A stretch of DNA of 64,000 nucleotides from Branchiostoma floridae (Eukaryota; Chordata; Leptocardii; Amphioxiformes; Branchiostomatidae): the NCBI RefSeq assembly GCF_000003815.2, contig NC_049997.1:9511060-9575059 (forward strand), in the 5' to 3' direction. A program made the position numbers and the translations under genes. Shown here piece by piece: positions 11,008 through 26,000 of this stretch (position 1 is the first letter of the stretch; each line of letters starts with the position of its first letter). The notes below the pieces were generated by a model. That model searched no databases. It had not been told where the DNA came from and saw only the letters and a program-made list of their open reading frames with translations.

Positions 11008-14000
11008 ATGGAAGAGTTATCCAAAGAAAGAGAAGATACAGAAGTGCTGTGGTCCCTGTTGTCAAAGGAAGCAGAAAGACTAAACCAGATGAAACTTTGT
11101 GAAAAGTTTGAAGTGCAATATTATGAAAGACAAGCAAATTTGTCAGAAGCAACTCTTATTCAGGACATAGATGACAGCAATGTTGGGTTGAGTTATCCAG
11201 ATATGTTAGACATCAAAGATGACTTACAAGAAAAGGAAGACAAGACAACTTTATACCAGGCACTGTCAGAGGAAGCAGAGAGGTTGAGACAGTTGAAGAT
11301 CAGTGAAAAGTGTGAAACACAGCATTATGAAAGACAAGCAGCCAAAACTGCTAGCAGTGTTATTGAAAGTAACCAGAATGACTTTGACAGAGATCCTCAC
11401 AACAAACAAAAGGAAGAAGAAAGAATAGGACATAATGCAGTACTACAAGTTGAAGTTGAGATGGGACAGGAAGGCAAAGAAGAGGAGGAGCAGATGAATT
11501 GTTACCAAGAAGATGGGAAGGAAGGAACTGAAAAAGATGATGATGACCAAAATGGCAACAATACAAATGAACCACCTGTTAGTGTTACAGAAGTGACTGC
11601 TGAATTGCATTCTGGGATAGTTGATTCTTCAGTAGAAATAAAGGATGGTACTTTGGAAGAGCAAGATGAAAAGGAAGAAAAAAGTTTCCAGTCAGTTGGT
11701 ATCCAGACAGAGAACAGCAACAACACCTCTGAGGACGAACATTCTAAGAAAGTTGTGGAACATCTTAGAAAGGATGTCAAAGAAAATGAAACACAGACAG
11801 ACCCACCAACCATGGCTTCAACTGACAGAGACTTGACAAAAGTAGCAGCAAGTTTGGGTTTGGATTCAGAGCTGCTTAAGACGATGAGGGAGGAAAGGAG
11901 CAAGAGGCTGGTGATGGAGCAGATGGTGAAGATCGTTGAATCTGAGGCTAACGAACAAAGGTACCAGCTTCTGGCTGAGAAGAACAGAGCAGACAAGCTA
12001 GAGATGGACTTGATTGATACAAAGGTATGAAAGAACGATTGCCTGTCACAATTCATAGTAGGATCCTTCAAAAGAGAAAAGATATATGTAATGTAAGCTT
12101 CTCAAAAAAGTGCTTTTGCACAGGATTACGTAGCTGTAATCATCTATGATGTAGCTCTGTTACAATTACTATTGAAATTTAACTTGATATAAACTGAAGG
12201 CTTAGTAGAAAAGTCAGTTTTGATACAATGGTGAAGACTTTTTGTAATGCTTTCTTGCAGGCTGAGTTGTCACACACCACCAGTCTTGCCGTGGAGTACA
12301 AAACCAGAGTTTTCGATTTGGAGGACAGCCTGCAAGGAGCCAGGAAAATGGTATGGTGGTTAATTTTTTATTACTGTTAAGGTCATACAGAATTTATTCT
12401 ATAGATTACACATGCTAAGAAACTGATTAAGGCCTGATTCGTGAAACATTTTTTTTATTTGGGGTCTTAACTTGTATTAACTACACGTACATGTGCCTTT
12501 GCTTGCACCCATGAGTAACAAAATCTATTCAATCTGAAAGTTTCTTTGAAATTCCTTCTTTCTTTCAGATCACAAATCTGGAAGGGAAACTAACTGGCAC
12601 TGAGTATTTCAAAGGGTACTGCTATTTTTTTTTTCAATTTGTAATATAGTGAAATAATGGAAAATAATGTATCAATAGTAGTATTTCACAAAATACAGCT
12701 TTTGAAGGAAAATTGCTTTGTTACCAAAGAAAGAGAAAACAAATGTACCTTTGTACAATTTCAATAGAATAAAGAACATTGTTGAAAAGTGAGTAAATAC
12801 GAAATACAGAAGCATTAAGCTAGACAGGTAGAATTTAAGGAAAACTTCAAGATATATGCAACTATCTTGCATTTGATTGTTAACCAGTTTTTATCCAATA
12901 ATGTCTAATGTATGACACATTCACATTTTCCCATCTAGAGGAGTGGACTACATGTTGGAAAATAAGCTGGCACAGACCAGGACCACAGAGGCAGAGAAGA
13001 AATTGCATGGTGAGTTTTACAGCAAAATATTTCATGCCTTTTGCAGATTGAGACTCATCAAAATTATGTCACACAATGTCATAGATTATGAATAGTGTCT
13101 TTTTTACGCATTTGTAAAATATTGATATAAGCAACTTCCAAGAAACTTCTTGTTTTTCAGGTGTTCAGGAAGAACTCCTTCAAGCAAGGAACGAGATCAA
13201 CCGACTCCTAGAAAAACTGTCTGAAGTCAACAGAGAAAAGTAAGCAGTTTTTCAAACATTTTGGGGGAAGTACACAATACTCGTGATTCCAGATGTAAAG
13301 TCTCGCCCTGTCCTGCCCATTGAAACTCTCACTAGACTCGAGAAAACGAGACTAGCATGTCGGCTCAAAATAAATGCAGTTTATCATGTTGCAACATAAT
13401 GCAACGTCAAATAAAACCTCCCTTCATATTTGAACAATTGCTGTTTCAAGTTTTGGAGAAGAAATTAGAAATGGTCTATTTCTGTTTCACTTCTCATTTT
13501 CAGCATTTAAGCATTAGGTGTCCAACTGTGTCAATTTTACTGTCATTGTTGTTTTGTTACATAATACCAATTGACCTTTTCCATACCGACCTTTCTTCAA
13601 CTTCCTGTATTTTACAGAAGACCTTTTATTTTGCTAGACCACATGAATTGTTGAAAAAAATAATAAACAATTGACTTGTTCATCAGTTCCTCTCTAAAGT
13701 TGTGCTCATTCTGATCAATATCACTTGCGCTGTGTTAGTGTTATCTACATTTTGGTGTTTTAAAACATTTTTCTGTGACTCCAATGTAGGTCCGAGATGG
13801 TGTCCAGTACTGTTCACCTGGAGTTACTGAGGATAGCAGACGAAAGGGCAGCACAAGCCGAGAAAAAAGCCTTGGAGCTTGAAAAACAGGTACAGAAATT
13901 GTTTACATATTTCATGGGATTTTCAGACCAAAATGTGCTTTCTAGTATGATTCTCATTATTATCATGGTCCTTTTTTGCTTGAGAAACAATAGCATCATA

Positions 14001-17000
14001 TTGTAACAGTGCTTGCAACACAACCATTGTCATGTTTATGTCAAGTTAGCCTGGATACCATACCCCAACCCCAACGATAGATACTTGAGATCGGGCTGGG
14101 GTTTGGTAACCAGGCTAATGTCAAGTTTGCCATTTTTGTATGATGTTACAATAGACTAACCAAAATGAAAGGCTATACTCAATTTTTTTTTATACATGTA
14201 CTTTCCTTTTCAGCTACATGACACAAAGAAAACTCCACAACAAACAGTACCCAGCAGTCCAATTCAGTCTCCTGTAAAAGTAAGTCTTTTGTTGTTTTCT
14301 TCAATACATAAAAACTTTCATGTTATTTTTCCATTTCTTTCATTTGTTGCATTGAAGTTGTGGCCTATGTGTTAACGTTTAAGAATCAATTTTTAATCCA
14401 TTAAACACAATCAAAGATCACTGATCTAGAAAGTTTGTCCATGTGTACATATATAGGCAGTGATGTTCATGTCTAGTCACTGTGACTAAAACAGTGCGGG
14501 GGGCGTTCTTATTTAGGCCACCTTTCCTGGATGTCAGTCAGACAATTGTGTGAGGGCTTGTCCACTGGAAAAAATTTTAAACTATCCTTTTTAAAGTAAA
14601 ATGTGACTATTCAAGCCAGAATATCTTACCTTTAATAGTAATTTCAATAGGATGTGGTGTAGAAATCTTGCTGAGACCCCCTAAATCTTTTGAAATGGAC
14701 TATCCCAAATTAAATCTGGCCAAGGCCATTGTCTTATCTAGATCTACAGGTGATCTTTTTCCTCTGAGGTCACTTCCTCTAAACAACAATCAGTGAGAGT
14801 ATCAATTACTTTACTTATTTATCAGTCACTACAAACATCTTGTTCACAATTTATGTCTTATTCAGAGAAAGTGCCACTCTACAACTGAAAGATTGTTGTT
14901 AAAAGTTCCCAAATTTATTCATTTCTGAAGTTACTTTGTTTGTTTTGTTGACAAAGTTGCCAGAGATAGTGCCAAGGCCCTCCAGGGCACATACCGTCAG
15001 CGGCCTGATGAGTATCCCAGAACTGCCGGATTTCTCGGCCACAAAACCAGACGTCACCAGAGTGTTGCCCTCTCTGCCACAGACAACAGGGAGACAAGTC
15101 ACTCCTCTACTAGGTAGGTAGAAATAGCACATTTCAACTGGATGTAGGTCCCTCTGCATCTAGAATGCTAGCTTCTTTTGTAAGAAAATTCCTTTTCATT
15201 AACTGTCTTCAGGTTTTGGTCTCTGACATTCAGAGACAAAATAATACTTTTCAAAACATGCGAGACAGTTCAGGTCTGTTTATTTTATGACAGAATTTTC
15301 CTAATTTCTATGGTTTTCATTGATAACTTAATTCAATACAAGATGTGCATAGAGAGTGTCAGAATTTTGTGAAGTATGTTCATTGCTCAAATACAAGCTG
15401 TTGCAAGATTTGTTCATGCAACTCAAATCATACATTTCTCACTATAGATTATATAGATTGGTGATTTCTGCTCTTTTTTTTCAAATGAAATGACACTCTA
15501 CCTTTATGCTTATGTAATTCACAAAAAAAGTCCTTTTAATGACAAATAACTGTGAATAGTACCAACTAATTGTCACGTAGTGTTATATCAACAGTTGTCA
15601 ATACACTTGTAAACATGAGAGTGAACGTTGACGTAAAACAAATACTTTGTGAGTCACAGTAACTAAAAACAGCCTAGACGCCCTGGTCACAAGTCTGGTT
15701 GGTGTGTTTCCCCCAGCCAATGAAAACAGTGACTCAGAGGGGTGGTCATCAGACGAGGAAACTCCGAAGCCAGTCAGAGCCTGGGACAGTCCAAAATCCA
15801 CATCCAAGGGGCCACTGCACACAAGGATCGGGGTGAAACTTCCTGTTCCAGCATTTCTCCAGAACAGACAAGGTTCAAGGATACCGGGGAGCCCTGATAA
15901 AGCAATTGGAAAAGAAAGGTAAGTTTTGCTACCATTGCATAAACGTTCAACCCTTCAGTTATTTAAACTTTTTGTTTAACATCTTTTGTTTTGTAAAAAG
16001 CCTGAAAAACTGCCCACCTTTTTTTCTGATTATTCATATTCTGGAGATGGACCAGTCCCATGTTCTACTTCAGGGTTCTTTGTTCTATTCCTTGATTCTG
16101 AAGAACAGGATAGTGTTCCATGTTTGTTCTATAGAGCTATTTGTTCCATACACTGAGGGTTCTGTGTGTTCTGTCAACTGTTGAGTGTTATTCAAAGTTC
16201 CTGTTTCTACTTATGGATATGACAAGCACACCCGTGATACTAGCCTTCCTCTGCTTCATCCCACTTTTGTTAAAACTTGCTTCAGTACTTTATAAGAAAA
16301 TGTAAGTAATGCTGTTATATTTGTTTACCTTTTTGAAGATGATGTTGTAAGAAATGAGTGTTTTTTGTTGTTGTTGTATTGTACAGCTCACTCCTTGCTG
16401 TCATGCAAGGTTTCAAAGTGATGTACAAGTCAAATGTTTCGGGGTTGTACAGCTTTGGTGTACTCACTCATGTTCATATACCTGATGTCTGAATACTATG
16501 TAGTTGCAAAATCTTCTTTGTGTTTCAATGAACCCCAACTCACACAGTTGGGGGTCCAAAAATTATTTTTCATGAATATTCGTTTTGATAGTGAAGGTAG
16601 CTTCAAGTGTGAACTAGAATTTAGAGTGGTCAATTTCATTTGTGGCGTTTAAGATTAAATGGATGTAGATGGATATACCAAATAACATAAAGGTTACGTA
16701 TGCTGCTATGTTGTATTTGTTAACTGTTATAGTATAGTTTCTAGCCATCTGGAATTGAATTTGTGGTGTGATACAGCAAATGAGTAAGCAGTTTGCTTAG
16801 ACACATAAATTATGTTAATGAGGCACTACCTTAACGTATATACATGTGCCATTTCATATGTGAAATGCAGGGCCACACTGCAAAGCAGCGATATTATAAA
16901 GCTGGGCTGATTTTTGTTGTATTTCATCCCCGGTCCTCGAAAAATGTGAGTCTGGGATGTTCAAAAATTAGAAATAAAAGTTTGATTACAGTACAACTCA

Positions 17001-20000
17001 GAGCTTATCTACAATCTGGATTCTTTCTGATATAAATGCATATATATGTGGGTGTATAATTGCTATATGAAGCAAATGAATAACTTAAACCCCGTTTCAG
17101 ACATTATGTTCAAAAGAATTTATTACACCTCAACAGTGACATACAATGTTTCACTTAAAAAGGACTCATTGTGTAATTAATTCATGAAATCTAGCATTAT
17201 TGGCCAGGCACATAAATTATGTTAATGACAACATGGTCATAAACAATCAGTTTCCGGCAATATCAGTGCCCCAATATGTAAATTTAAAGTGTTTGTAGCG
17301 CAGTAGTGACCATAATTTATCAATGAATAATTCTATCACCTTGGGACAACATCAATTTCATTCCTATAAGCAGTGTTGCTGATTCCTGTCTAAAAAATGC
17401 GGACCCCTATACCGTCAGTTTGAACAATCATCAACTTCTAATTTTCTAATTACAATCAAACACAAATTGTTCGTTCTATTTAACTAATTTTTATTATTAA
17501 AGTTCACCCCACCTCTAAAAATATGAGTATGGGATGGCCAAAAATTCTTTAAAGTATTTTTGAACTGGTGAACTTCAACTCCAATTCTCAATCTGACTAT
17601 TTCTTGATAGTAATGCCTATATATGTGGGTGCATGATTTCTCTTTGAAGTAAATGAATAATGTAAACCATGTTTCAGACATTCTGTGTAGAGTATTTACT
17701 TAAGAGTCAACAGTGACATACATTGTGTCACTTTAAACTGGACTTAAAGTGTAATAAATACATGACATCCAGCATTTTTGGCTAGCCACATGAATTATGT
17801 TAATGACCACAGTGAACCATCAGTTTTCCCTCAAGCTGTAAAACGTTTGCAGTGCAATTTTTGTATGATATATATGACATACATGTATGATAGCATTCAT
17901 GTATGAACTATTCTGTTGACAACTTGGGGGGACAACATGTTTTTCTGCCCTGTAGCTAGATAATGTTACTGATTTTCATTGTATTTCATCCCACCTCGAA
18001 AAATGTGAGTCTGGGATGACAAAAACTTATTTTTTGTTATTTTGGAATATTCAAGCACAATACAGTTTTACGATCTTATACATTTGTACTTCTAGATAGG
18101 AATACCTTTATAATTGATTACATATTTGCTATATCAAGCAGAATTGCTTGAATAACTATGTTTCCGACGATCTGTTTAGATAAAATGGTTTAGAGTCAAC
18201 AGTGACATACATGTGCTAGTACAATATTTCATGACTTACAATTTAAACAAGGAGCTTCGATAAAAGCTCCTTGATGTAAATGATCCATGAAATCAAGAAT
18301 TTCTGGCAAGCCCCATAAGTTATGGTTAATTACTGTTTGGTCATTGGGCCTAATGAAAACTCCTTCAAGACAAGATTGAAAACTGTTTTCAGTGCATTAA
18401 CAATTTGACTCATTGTTGAAATGCTTCCTCATGAACCTGGTGGGTGCTCATTAACATAATTTATGCAGGTGTTTGGAAACCTTCCATGTATGAAGTAATT
18501 AGGTGTCGTATGTCCTAATGAAGACTAGAATGCAATTGCAATGTCTAATTCCACATAAAACTGTGCAAAAAGAAGGGTTTTAAAGTGTGCCATAGAGGAT
18601 TTATTACCCCCTTGAATTACATTGTCACAAATAGATTATGGCTCGTACATGAAGTGAGCCAAACATGCAGTTTGTGACATTGTCTATCTTATCCTTATAT
18701 AGGAAATTTTTGTACATCCCATTCTCGCGCTATGAGGTGGGGTGAAATGTAATAAAGTCAGTTAGATAGACTAGCTACCACTAGTAAGTACAAAATGTAC
18801 ATGCTTCTTCATGAACAAGGCCGATGCTCATTAACATAATTTATGTGCATGTGTGGAAAACCATCCATTCACAAAGTAATGACATTATATATCATAATGA
18901 AGGGTAATAATGCAATTGCAATGTCTAATTCCATGGCAAAACTGCACAAAAAGAAGAGGTTTTAAAGTTTTATGTGACTTTTTATTACCTTCTGGAATTA
19001 CATGGCCACAAATAAATTCTATCATGACTTGTTCATGAATTGAGCCAAACAGCTGTTGTGTTGCGATGTGGTTTTTAGCCATATAAAACAAATTTTTGTA
19101 CATCCCATTCTCGCGCTAAGAGGTGGGGTGGAATGTAATAAAGTCATGTACTAGCCTGCTTGCGAGGCTGTCTCATCCAACGAAGATCGCTAGCAAGGAG
19201 GCTTCTATATTCTTGCTAGTACATGTACTCAGATGCATGAATTTACAGCTATTTACTGAATAGAGTCCATTCCAAGACACCGTGCGGATGTTTGTTGCCA
19301 TTGTTTAGAATTGATTTTAAAGTTTTGTAATTATATGTCTAGGACATTTGATACTTCAGAAATATTTCTAACACTGTTTCAACTTAATAAATATTTGCCA
19401 GGTCCAGTAAAACTTTAGAAATATTCATGGTGTGGCGTTGGATACTTCTAATTGTTTCTAAATAATGATAACAGCATTCTACCATTATTTACTATTTTCT
19501 ACCATTTTCTACCATTTTTTGTAAATGGTTCGGTGGGCTGGGAAGATAGCAATTCACACATCCTTGCAAAGTATGGTACGGTGCCATGCAACAATGGCCC
19601 ACCACAAAGGATCCACCAGTGCCCAGCAGTGAAATCTAAAAATATACAGATGCAACAATAGGGCTTACTTTTATGGGGGCAATAAACTAATTTTACCATT
19701 TTACCAGGTTTACCATTTTTTGTAAATACTTGTAAATGTGAAATAATCACAGAGAGGTTTCACAATTATTCTAAATAAAGTTATTTATGTACAGTTACTT
19801 TCAAAATGTTTCTAAAATATTCAAAGAAATTCAAATAAATGAGTATTTTCTTGGTCAATTTTTTGAAAATAATTTAATTATTGTGGCTCAGATATTCTTT
19901 TATTCAAAATAATTCAGACTAATTATAAATATCGCCTAAAACCCCTCATGGTGTCTTGGAATGGACTCTAATGCATGTAGAATACAACTGCTCAAGTCTC

Positions 20001-23000
20001 AAATTTGTAGCTGCCATGCACCTGACTGAGATGATGCCTGCAAACCACTGATTGTTGAAATGCTTCTTCATGAACAAGGCTCATTAACATAATTTATGTA
20101 CGTGCATGGAAAACCTTGCATTTACAAAGAAATGACATTATATATCATAATGAAGAATCATAATGTAGTTGTGATGTCTAATTCCATATAAAATCTGTGA
20201 AAAAAAAGAGATATTTGAGTGTTATGCGACTTTTTATTACCTTCTGGAATTTTATGGCCACAAATAAATTCTATCATGACTTGCTCATGAATTGAGGCAA
20301 ACATTTGTTAGGTAGTCAATTTTCGCCTTATATAGTAAATTTTTGTACATCCCATTCTCGCGCTTAGAGGTGGGGTGAAATGTAATGAACAGCAGTTAGA
20401 CCAGCACTGATGGCTAAGCAATGAGGTTATAAAACCTCATTGAACGAGGTAACAGTCATGTACTAGTAATTAGTACTATGATACTCTCCAAGCAGACTTC
20501 AGGCTCCAGCTGTGTTTGACATTTCTTCAGGCGTTTTTATCTGGCTTTGTACCGTTTTCTTTTCAGAGTTTTTTTGTACCATTAAATTTTGCTTTTCAGA
20601 GACACAAAGAAAACGGTACAAAATAGAAAGCCAGAGTAGTACTACAAGACTAGTACATGTACATGAACTACCCTGTCCTGCCTCATTAACATAATTTATG
20701 TACCTAGCCACATGTTCCTTGTATTTGAGAAGAAATGCACCACAGGCCTTATTAAAGAGAACTGTAAATGTGTAATTACTATAACTTCTGATAATTACTG
20801 CATTAAATGTTATACTTGGGTATTACTGAACCCATTTACTTCCAACAAAAATTTCAGAGCCACAACTATGTCCAATAAATACATGTAAATATTATAAAAC
20901 AGAACAAAAGGTAGCTGTGATTCTATAAGAATGGGGTGAAAAAACCCTTATTATTTTTGGACACACCATCTCGCGCTCTGAGGTGGGGTCATGTAAAACA
21001 AAAAGAGACTGCTAGCATGTTCGCTTTATCATATATATGGCCTCCTTCCGTCAATAAGGACCATCATGGTAAAATCGTTTTATCAACAGCTCTGTTATCC
21101 CCCTCATTAACATAATTTATGTGCCTAGTTACAAAACCTTTTATTCTACAGTAAATTGCACCAAAAGCCTTATTCACCATAAAGATCAACAAAGTGATAA
21201 TTAATTCTGACCCATACTACATAACAAAAAGTTATGTATGTGTCTTAATTGATCAGTCTACTTTGCAAAAGAATGTAACAGCCACAGCTACTGTATGTTC
21301 AGACGTACTAAAATATGCAACACAACCATCATCTTGCTATACGCCTCAGGGCTAAGAGCCATTCTTATATAACTTAAGTTTTTGGATGCCCCAATCTCTC
21401 GCTCAGAGGTGGGGTTATATGAAAGGAAAAAAGGATGTAAAATTTGAGGTCTACAGTGGTCATTGATTGTTACATGCATTGCAACATTCTCAGCTTAAGT
21501 TTTTGTTTAGTTGTCTTTTTTCACTTGCCTTGCTGCTGTCTTAATTGCTTCACAGGCTTAAAAATATGTTCTTTGTTTCGGATGTTTTAGGTATGATTCT
21601 AGCTGGGCAAAATTTTGGCAAACCACTGTGTCCATTGTTTTTCGTACCTGTCCTGTGGTACCCTTGCAGAGTATGAAATTTGTGATAGATAGAAGATTTG
21701 TTTTATGTGAATGTGAAAGGCTTGATTATGTGAAAAAGGGGTTGCCCCACCCACAAGGGGGTTCCTTTAACACCCGAGGGGAAGATAAGACAGGAGTTGG
21801 GACAGAGAGAATTGTCTTCCTTGTCTTTGGTATCATCCCATGGCACCCCTGCAGAGCATGAGGTTGGGATATCAAAAATTGTCTACCAAAAACTCAATTC
21901 CGGTAGGGAATGCATGTAACTATCAAGTATGTAGGTGTAGTCTATACCCAGGTCACCTATATGTATATCTGTGGGCATATAAGTTGTTGCTAAGATCAAA
22001 ATGGACATAGAATGCATATGAGAATGATTATGCTTTACTTGTTTGAATTTGGGAAAACGTAGTTCATGGGCTTTTCTAACTGGGACTTGTGGCGGTTGTT
22101 TGTTGGAAAAATGAAAGGTTTTTACTTTGGCACATAAATTATGTTAATGAGGTGTTGGGTTCTGGTTCTGGAGAATTACTGGGCAACACCTCTCTTGTTG
22201 GGGTAAAATGTTGAAGTTTTTCGGTACTTCCTATGATAACTGCTAGGATGAGAACATGTTCATGTTATTTTGTATGTTTGCAATCAGGTTGTTCTGATAT
22301 TCTACTTTATTTCATGTGGTGCACCCATAAATTTTTTCTTACTCCCAATTTTTTAGGTTGGCTGCACCAGTGAACCAATCCCTAAATGAATTTAGAGCCC
22401 TTCTAGATCAACTCAGCCACATCCAAACTAGTCAGAATGCTAGCTTTTCAAAAACAAGTTCCTTTTTAATACATATTACCCCACCTCTTAGCGCGAGATT
22501 GGGATGTCAAAATTCACCAACCATATATTGGTTGGTAGTTTCACCCGATTCATATAGGATCAACATTTGAACTGTTGTTTGCATGTCTTTTTTATATCTG
22601 AATTTACAGCTGTTGTGGCTATAAAGTCCTTGTTGGAAGTAAACTGACCAAGTAACACTCAATCTTAACATGGTTTTTTGCATTACTGGTGTGAATTTAG
22701 GACTGCACATGTATTTTATTCGTAACTGGGAATGGTAGTGCAATTTACCCAAGAATTGAAGATTTTGTGGATAAGGGCATGAATTATGTTAATGAGGTGG
22801 GGCAAGTCTATACCTCCATAATTTAAGATTTACTATTATTAAGGCACATAGATTATGTTAATGATGTGGGTAACATCCATTGGCATAATACCGGTCGGTT
22901 TACTGCAATTTCGCAAGCAATGCTAATTTGGCAAATGATCAACGCGTCATTTTCTCCAGTTACATGTTGCTGTTACAGCTTACCTTTGCCACTTCTTCTG

Positions 23001-26000
23001 TGTAAATTATTTTGTCTCTCTGGTCCTGCTAAAAACATAATATCGTAATTGGAACACACCGCGGAATTGCACGGAGAACGGGCGCGTGGTTGGAAGGGGG
23101 TGCACTATACCGGCCGAACGAAACACGGCACAATTAACTGCCGCTATGTACCTTTATACATCCTCTGTTGTTCCTTTCTTTCCTGTTAGTAGTTGCACAA
23201 AACAAAAATCTGCATGAGCATACAAAAAGTCATGAGAAAATGGGCGTATACTGACAAGAATTTTCATTTAATTTTGGTCCGTCACAACCGCTATGACGTA
23301 AAACTTTACTGCTGGCCGTAGCATTAAAAATGGCGGGAAAATGGCAGCGTACGTTCAATTTGACCCATTCAGCCGTAGATCCGGGCGATAATGCAACGGT
23401 TCCTCATACTTTTACACGAGTTGTAGGTCACCAAAACAAATTCAAGATTGCTGTTGAATCATGCTCGTCTTGTGCCGTGAGCACATGTAATTATTATCTA
23501 CAAATCTGGCGATGAACGTGACAGTGTGTTCGTCCCACGACGAGCTCGCCTGCCCCGAAAATGACCTGAAAACTTTTGGCCTTGTTGTCTTCGAATGCAT
23601 TGTTATCGATGCTTTGTAAATTATGTATTGGACACCTAGATGTCTGAAGTGTGCATACCTCAGAAATAACTATTGTTGCATGTGTAGATCTCTTTAAGTT
23701 CCACTATTTTTAATCGACCGGTATAAGGCTTATGACCGGTATTATGCCAATGCATGTTAAGTGCAAAGTCACCCTTTGATGAACGTTACAGAATGATGGC
23801 AATGGGTGCATAACACCATACCACATAGAGGAAAGCAGCCTATGCAACCAAGAAACCAAGTTTAGGAGGGTCTTAAGTAGGGATGCGTACGTAAACCCAC
23901 GTTTAGGTACAGGTCCGGATTCGAATCCAGAGGTTTAGGTACAGGTACGGACCTAATGAGTCCGGACCTAAATGCATGGCATTGAATATTATATCATGAT
24001 ATTATATTATGATATGTTATAACAGCAAAGCAATGTATTAAAAAGGGTAGAAGCATGTTTGAACCAATAAAAACGTGTGTCAAAGTGGCCATCTCCTGAC
24101 CTGTTATCCTGCCTGGCTTGCACTAATTAGATACAGGTCCAGTACTGGTACACCAGGGTTCTGGTATTTTTGTATCTGCACCTAATTGATTGTACCGGTG
24201 CTGTATCGGTACACTGTAGAAGAATTTGCAGGCAATGTTGGTCTAACTGATGTTTGTTAGATTTCACCCCGTCACCTCTCAGCGCGAGATTGGGGGTATC
24301 CAAAAATTAACCATATAAGTATAACGGGAGTGATCCCGCGACGAAAATTACTGATGTATACATGGATCCTGTCATGTACATTCAAGTCTTGATAAAATGT
24401 TTCTGTGGCCTTACAATTTCAATAGGTGGGAAATGGTTAAAATAATACTTAAATATCTATCTGATTTGTGCAGAATTTGTAGACTGGGACAATTTGAATG
24501 CATTTTAGTCTTCATTATGATACTTAGTGTCATTCCTTCATAATTTGAAGGTTTTCCTGCTAAGCACATAAATTATGTTAATGAGGTATTGGACTGGTGG
24601 ATAGGAGAAGCTCTTACATTGTAGCAAGATGCACATGCGGTTCTCTTCCAAATTGTTATATCTTGCATCAACATAATCAGAATTGCAGTGTCTAAACCCG
24701 CTTTACATTGTGTGTTTTTTTAGCCCTAGTCATTATAGCCACACACAGTAGGATCAGGCAGCTTGATGAAACATGGCTTTTTGTGGACAGGTTACTTTTG
24801 TTTCATTCACCCCAGAGCCTCAGGTTTGGCGAGGTTAGGATGTTTAAAAATTTGGTAAGTGTAACTCTTACCAGTTTACGTCTGAGCATTTGAAGTCATG
24901 TTCATGTCTTGTTTATGTTTGAAATTACAGTAGCTGTGGCTGTAAATTTCTTATACAAAGTAAGTTAACCTATTAACACAATTAATTAACTTCTTTTTGT
25001 GTAATATGGGCTAGAATCAAGGGATTGTTTGTGGATCTTTTTGTGTAAATTGGACTTCTTGTGGAAATTACCCACAAATTGAAGGTTTTGTATGTTTGTA
25101 GATAAATTATGTTAATGATGTAGGGGCCATCACATCATCATTATCTTAATAGTTATTGGTTGATAGAAAAGGCTTTCCTTGAGTAAAGTAGATCCCACTG
25201 TTTTTGTGGATCCTGCAATTCCTGGAAAGAGAGCTCTGCATAAATGTGCCCTATGTGGTAGAGACTCATTTTGGTATAAGACTGTTTAGCCACAGCAGAC
25301 ACTGGTCAATATTGACCAAAGGAGACCATAGTTCTTTTTTGTTTCATGTTACCCCATCTCAGAGCGCGAGATGGGTGTCCAAAAAGTATTTTTTGGGTTT
25401 TTACACCCCATACACTTAGCGTTAGCAGGAGAACAATTTGTGTTAGACTATGAATAAGATAATACTTTAGTATAGCTGTGGCTCTTACATTTTTGTCGCA
25501 ATTAAGTAAGTTTTGTAACAATCAAGCAGGACTTCTTCTTTGTAGAATTTATTAAGATATATATATATTTCAATTTTGTAAATACTCTTTGATAAGATTG
25601 GCACTGTATTTCCCAAATAGAAAGGTTTTGTGGCTGTGTACATAAATTATGATAATGAGAGAATATAGGGTGAATTATATTCTTGTAAGTGGCGAGGTGT
25701 CATGTAGCATATGCAGTTGTAGCATAGCCATACTTAGGTGAGGTCTTTGTACATATGATCAGTCATTAATAGAGAAGGGGCTGAAAAATTTCCTCAAGTT
25801 ATATAGTTTAACCTCCTTGCTTTTAGTATCTTGCTGTCTTGAAGTCATGATCAGGTGTGACATTAGCTCGGATTCCAAACTTCCATCCTCCATAGTAACT
25901 GCTGGTTAGCAAGTGAAAAGATAGCGCAAATGTTTTTTATGGAGGATGGCACCATTAATCTCCAAGCAGATCCTACATTAGCATAAGATAGTATTAAATT

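Noticed and set aside
23330..23515. 61-codon ORF inside the 22878-23752 element as a transposase piece
   Set aside because: Too short, with no catalytic motif or helix-turn-helix visible.
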